NCBI GenBank assembly: GCA_030428205.1
Contig: JAUIBK010000006.1
Coordinates: 53,794-117,793, forward strand
DNA length: 64,000 nucleotides
Direction of reading: 5' to 3'
DNA from: a bacterium
GTDB lineage: Bacteria > Bdellovibrionota_C > UBA2361 > RFPC01
Below the pieces are notes generated by a model. That model had not been told where the DNA came from, did no database searches, and worked only from the letters and a program-made list of their open reading frames with translations. Position 1 is the stretch's first letter, and each line of letters starts with the position of its first letter. Positions 60,824 to 64,000 of this stretch are shown piece by piece. The translations under genes were made by a program, and so were the position numbers.

Positions 60824-62230
60824 ATGGATGCTCAACGGCCACAACTTTCTGTTTTAATTGTTGACGACGAGGAGAGTCTAAGACGCTCGCTTGCGCTCAA
60901 TCTTCAAGCGCACGGATATGCGATTACAGAGACATCAAATGGCACAGCCGCACTAGAAGTGTTGTCCGAGACACCAATGGATATTGTGCTTTGCGATCTC
61001 CGTATGCCAGAGATGGATGGCTTTGATTTTATTGATAAGTGTAGCGAAGTTGCACCAGAGAGTGCTGTGGTGCTTATGACAGGTTTCGGAAGTCATGAGC
61101 TTGCCGTTGAAGCGATGCGCCGTGGTGCATATGACTATCTCTCAAAGCCCTTTGAGCTCGAAGAGCTCATTTTGACGCTTCGTAAGATTGAAGAACGAGA
61201 GCAGCTTCGTGCTGAAAACAGAGAGCTCAAAAACGCTATTGATCAAAAGTATGAGTTCTCCAATATCGTCGCCAAAAGCAAATCGATGCTCGACATCTTT
61301 GAGACTGTAAAACGGCTTGCTAATTTCAACACCACTGTCCTTATCACTGGGAAATCGGGAACAGGAAAGGAGCTTCTCGCTCGAGCGATTCACCATAATT
61401 CTCCACGGAGAGGAAAGCCGTTTGTGGCGATTAACTGTGGCGCTATTCCAGAAAACCTTATGGAATCTGAGCTTTTTGGGCACAAGAAAGGCGCATTTAC
61501 TGATGCGAGTCGGGACAAAACAGGTCTCTTTGTTGAGGCAGACGGGGGAACTCTTTTTCTTGATGAGATTGGAGAACTTCCGCTTCACCTCCAGGTAAAG
61601 CTTCTCCGTGCTCTGCAAGAAGGCCAGGTAAGGCCTGTAGGCGATGAAAACGTGATTGATGTTGATGTCCGCGTTGTTGCAGCAACGTTACGCGATCTCG
61701 AACAAGATGTTTCCCAGGGGCGATTTCGTGACGACCTCTACTACCGGCTTAATGTTGTAACTCTTCATCTGCCAAGCCTTAAAGAACGCCCAGAAGATAT
61801 TCCTGTACTCGTTGAGCACTTCATGAAGAAACATAACAAGCAACTTGGGCTTGGTATTACAAGCGTTTCTCCTGAAGCGATGCGTTGCTTTATGGAGTAT
61901 GATTGGCGAGGAAATATTCGAGAACTTGAAAACTGCGTTGAGCGTGCGCTTGTACTGACTGAATCAGAGAGTGTAGATCTCGATTCGCTCCCAGAAGGAA
62001 TCAGGAAAATTGCGAGTGATGAACTAGGAGTTCAAGGAGAGAGTCTCGATGTTGATAATCTCTCCATTAAACAGCAAACGAAAGCGCTGGAAATTAACCT
62101 CATTAAGCGTGCGTTGGCCGAGACAAAAGGAAATCGCACGCACGCAGCAAAAGTTCTTGAAATTAGCCACCGAGCGCTGCTCTATAAGTTAAAAGAGTAT
62201 AACTTGAGCGAGCTTGGAAAGAAGAAATGA
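60824..62230 (+). CDS. NtrC-family sigma-54-dependent response regulator
   Basis: The 468-aa product has a receiver domain (1-120; acidic pocket D14/D15, phosphoacceptor D58 in VLCDLRMPEMDG). A sigma-54 AAA+ domain follows (Walker A GKSGTGKE, ELFGHKKGAFTDA with the GAFTDA loop, GGTLFLDEIGELP), then a C-terminal Fis-type helix-turn-helix (NRTHAAKVLEISHRALLYKL). It activates sigma-54 promoters when phosphorylated. No histidine kinase lies beside it. It sits between pilD and a formimidoylglutamase-like gene, overlapping the latter by 4 bp. Pilus genes are plausible targets (as with PilR), but this is inferred. Confidence 0.95.
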   Translation: MDAQRPQLSVLIVDDEESLRRSLALNLQAHGYAITETSNGTAALEVLSETPMDIVLCDLRMPEMDGFDFIDKCSEVAPESAVVLMTGFGSHELAVEAMRRGAYDYLSKPFELEELILTLRKIEEREQLRAENRELKNAIDQKYEFSNIVAKSKSMLDIFETVKRLANFNTTVLITGKSGTGKELLARAIHHNSPRRGKPFVAINCGAIPENLMESELFGHKKGAFTDASRDKTGLFVEADGGTLFLDEIGELPLHLQVKLLRALQEGQVRPVGDENVIDVDVRVVAATLRDLEQDVSQGRFRDDLYYRLNVVTLHLPSLKERPEDIPVLVEHFMKKHNKQLGLGITSVSPEAMRCFMEYDWRGNIRELENCVERALVLTESESVDLDSLPEGIRKIASDELGVQGESLDVDNLSIKQQTKALEINLIKRALAETKGNRTHAAKVLEISHRALLYKLKEYNLSELGKKK

Positions 62231-63135
62231 AGACCGACGACCCAAGAATCATTGACCTGCTTGGGAGCAAGTGTAACAGCGAAGCTGATGCCAAAGTTGC
62301 ACTTATTGGATTCCCTTCTGATCTCGGTGTCAGGCGAAACAAAGGACGAGCGGGAGCACGCCTTGCTCCAAGCGCTATACGTGAACTTCTCTTTTCTCTT
62401 CGACCAGATGTAACATGTTTTGATGCATTCTGTGCGCTGCTCTCACAGACTATTGATCTCGGAGATATTCCGATTACAGAAGATACCGATAAAGATCATG
62501 CGCGGCTTGGAGAGGAGGTTGAGAGATTGCTGAGCCAAGGAGTTGTTCCCATTATCCTTGGTGGAGGACATGACACATCTTTTGGTCACTTCTTAGGGTA
62601 TGCTCGTGCTAAGCGTTCTGTTTCTGTGTGTAACTGGGATGCGCATGCTGATGTAAAAAGAAAGGTAGATGGAGAGCGTCACTCAGGAAGCCCATTTCGA
62701 GATGCTTTTGAGCATGAGAGCGGCCTACTCCAGCACTATACGGTGGCTGGACTCTTTCGTCATAATATCTCGCTTGAAAATTATGAATATCTCAAGCGCA
62801 TGTCCAACTCTGTGTTTTGGAATGATCAAGTTGACACGGATTCTCTTTCTTCTATTTATGCAACGCTGCCAGGAGACTACTTTGCTACCTTTGATCTTGA
62901 TGCACTTGATCCGGCGTATGCACCAGGCGTAAGTGCGCGCTCGCCTGCCTCTGGTGGCATGAAACCTGAGGCGTGGCTACAAGCAGCAAGAATAGCTGGT
63001 GCTGACGTACGGTGTACATCATTTGATATTGTTGAGCTCAACCCTCGATTTGATCAAGACGACCACACCATTCGGCTTGCCGCATTTACCGTGTGGCATT
63101 TTCTATTAGGGCTTGTAGAGCGCTTTGCGACATAA
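62227..63135 (+). CDS. hutG: Formimidoylglutamase-like arginase-family enzyme
   Basis: The family hydrolyses guanidino or formimino groups with a two-manganese centre; HutG releases formamide and glutamate in histidine breakdown. The 302-aa product has the metal ligands GGGHDTSFGH, NWDAHADVK and FDLDALDPAYAPG, and the HutG-like HSGSPFRDAF and SARSPASGGM. No hutH, hutU or hutI genes adjoin it; instead it overlaps the NtrC-like gene by 4 bp. An agmatinase or other ureohydrolase activity cannot be excluded. Confidence 0.82.
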   Translation: MKTDDPRIIDLLGSKCNSEADAKVALIGFPSDLGVRRNKGRAGARLAPSAIRELLFSLRPDVTCFDAFCALLSQTIDLGDIPITEDTDKDHARLGEEVERLLSQGVVPIILGGGHDTSFGHFLGYARAKRSVSVCNWDAHADVKRKVDGERHSGSPFRDAFEHESGLLQHYTVAGLFRHNISLENYEYLKRMSNSVFWNDQVDTDSLSSIYATLPGDYFATFDLDALDPAYAPGVSARSPASGGMKPEAWLQAARIAGADVRCTSFDIVELNPRFDQDDHTIRLAAFTVWHFLLGLVERFAT

Positions 63136-63189
63136 ACCACCCAAGTAAAACTGAACAAATTCAAAGAGTTAAAGAAGCTCCTCTGCCCG

Positions 63190-63218
63190 TTGAAAAAAAC
63201 GAACGGTCGTGCTATTAT
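63190..63218 (+). promoter_or_regulatory. Sigma-70 promoter with palindromic operator upstream of TetR gene
   Basis: TTGAAA (63190) and TATTAT (63213) are separated by exactly 17 nt. The spacer contains the dyad ACGA-ACGG-TCGT (63199-63210), a typical placement for TetR-family autorepression. It lies about 30 bp upstream of the TetR start. Confidence 0.6.
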
Positions 63219-63248
63219 GAAAATGTCTGACTTCAATCAAAAAAGCTT

Positions 63249-63869
63249 ATGGCGAAAAGCGACAAGACCAAAGAGGAGATTTTGCAACAAGCGTTTCGGC
63301 TCGCAAGTGTCGTAGGGCTTGAAGGGTTAACGATCGGCTCTCTTGCAAAAGAAGTTGGTATGTCAAAGAGCGGACTCTTTGCTCATTTTCAATCAAAAGA
63401 AAATCTCCAACTTGCCGTGCTTCAATCTGCAGCAGACCGTTTTGTCAAAGAAGTACTTGGACCAGCGCTTAAAGTTGAGCGAGGGTTGCCAAGACTCAAA
63501 GCACTCTTTACGAACTGGTTGCACTGGCATAACAAGTGTGCTCACCCTGGAGGATGTATTTTTGTGTCAGCTGCTTCTGAGTTCGATGATCAACCAGGTG
63601 CCATAAAAGATTTTCTTCAGGAGAGTCAAAATAATCTCCTTGCTTCTGTTTCTCAAGTTGCTCAAACGGCAATTGATGAAGGACACTTTAGTAACAAGAG
63701 AAGTTCCAAGCAATTTGCTTTTGACTTCTTCTCACTTCTTCTCGGATATCACCACTATCACCGACTCCTCGAAGATCCAGAATCTTTGAGCTGTCTTCAA
63801 ACCGCTGTTCAAGATTTATTAACTCGCTATACGACTCTCGCGGAGAATGCATATGAAACCTCATGCTAG
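63249..63869 (+). CDS. TetR-family transcriptional regulator
   Basis: The 206-aa product has the N-terminal TetR helix-turn-helix (KEEILQQAFRLASVVGLEGLTIGSLAKEVGMSKSGLFAHF region, 8-46) and a C-terminal ligand-binding domain with a conserved HPGGCIF segment of the TetR_C type. It probably represses the overlapping downstream gene, which starts 17 bp before its stop, and itself through the operator at 63199-63210. The ligand is unknown. Confidence 0.92.
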   Translation: MAKSDKTKEEILQQAFRLASVVGLEGLTIGSLAKEVGMSKSGLFAHFQSKENLQLAVLQSAADRFVKEVLGPALKVERGLPRLKALFTNWLHWHNKCAHPGGCIFVSAASEFDDQPGAIKDFLQESQNNLLASVSQVAQTAIDEGHFSNKRSSKQFAFDFFSLLLGYHHYHRLLEDPESLSCLQTAVQDLLTRYTTLAENAYETSC

Positions 63870-64000
63870 CAGTGCCTCCAAACTACCAGTAGTTGCACCA
63901 CCACAGGTCAAATACCTCTCTTCATTTTTTTCCTGTGTTCATCCACACCTGGGTGCTGAGTTTGCTACCCAAATCTTTCTTACCCCGAGAAAATATCGGG
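63853..64000 (+). CDS. Partial protein overlapping tetR, possibly an alpha/beta hydrolase
   Basis: An open frame starts at ATG 63853, inside the TetR gene end, and runs off the right edge (49 codons). It reads MKPHASSASKLPVVAPP and continues to GAEFATQIFLTPRKYR. Alpha/beta hydrolases found downstream of TetR genes often begin with an A..LF.TP.R segment, which this resembles. The overlap suggests translational coupling to the regulator. The family call is tentative. Confidence 0.5.
   Translation, partial: MKPHASSASKLPVVAPPQVKYLSSFFSCVHPHLGAEFATQIFLTPRKYR

Noticed and set aside
1..64000. CRISPR array
   Set aside because: No regularly spaced direct repeats of 23-40 nt were seen; repeats in the window are inverted and dispersed.

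Overview
The window is a gene-dense 64 kb stretch of a diderm (Gram-negative) bacterial chromosome of moderate GC content. The gene set points to a Proteobacteria-like or former-Deltaproteobacteria-like lineage: CmoA/CmoB tRNA modification, RppH, RlmE, RlmH, MnmG, the Mla lipid-transport system, a type IV pilus/type II secretion ATPase and prepilin peptidase, a FlgM-like anti-sigma factor, an NtrC-type sigma-54 activator and biotin synthesis. DUF1501/DUF1800 proteins, di-heme peroxidase and P-domain/TSP3 secreted proteins suggest an environmental, probably aquatic, organism. I cannot place it at family level. I saw no rRNA, tRNA or CRISPR array.

Layout. 1-2.6 kb: divergent cmoB and cmoA plus small genes. 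2.6-6.6 kb: a minus-strand operon for a secreted DUF1800 protein, a Tat-exported DUF1501 protein and a mono-heme protein. 6.9-9.8 kb: ECF sigma, anti-sigma, Spy-like protein and a zinc-ribbon/TPR membrane protein. 10-15 kb: recJ, a glycosyltransferase, bioA and a coupled Cys-rich membrane protein. 15.2-18.8 kb: a membrane coiled-coil protein, a biotin carboxylase subunit and trxB. 18.9-20.2 kb: two tandem paralogous genes of unknown function with duplicated structured leaders. 20.4-25.7 kb: a PilB/GspE ATPase, rppH, an RluA-type synthase, rnhA and a lytic transglycosylase. 25.9-35.7 kb: mnmG, a P-domain protein, topA, a Ser/Thr kinase and glutamine synthetase. 36-45.5 kb: a divergent SecA-family ATPase, a glycosyltransferase, a VWA/anti-sigma protein with its ECF sigma factor, and an ORFan. 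45.6-52.6 kb: flgM-like, a di-heme peroxidase, rlmH, a periplasmic binding protein, a UvrD/PcrA helicase and a small membrane protein. 52.8-59.7 kb: a sigma-region-4-like protein with four novel repeats, rlmE, mlaEFDC and an ORFan. 59.9-64 kb: prepilin peptidase, an NtrC-like regulator, a formimidoylglutamase-like enzyme, and a TetR regulator with the start of the gene it overlaps.

Most genes are housekeeping, in short co-directional groups with 4-bp overlaps. Two ECF sigma factors are each encoded beside their likely anti-sigma factor. Intergenic spaces are unusually rich in long inverted repeats. I recognise several families: CTAG-bounded MITE-like elements, CCATTT-ended hairpins, roughly 9-nt-periodic hairpins, and CCCCCTCTC terminator-like stems.

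The most novel items are: (1) the tandem paralogs at 18.9-20.1 kb with a duplicated two-hairpin leader whose stems covary; (2) the 763-aa sigma-like protein with four roughly 122-aa repeats; (3) the 1238-aa SecA-like ATPase with a large unknown N-terminal region; (4) the two-copy 150-bp CTAG element with compensatory stem changes, one copy of which fills the mlaE-mlaF gap and supplies the mlaF ribosome-binding site.
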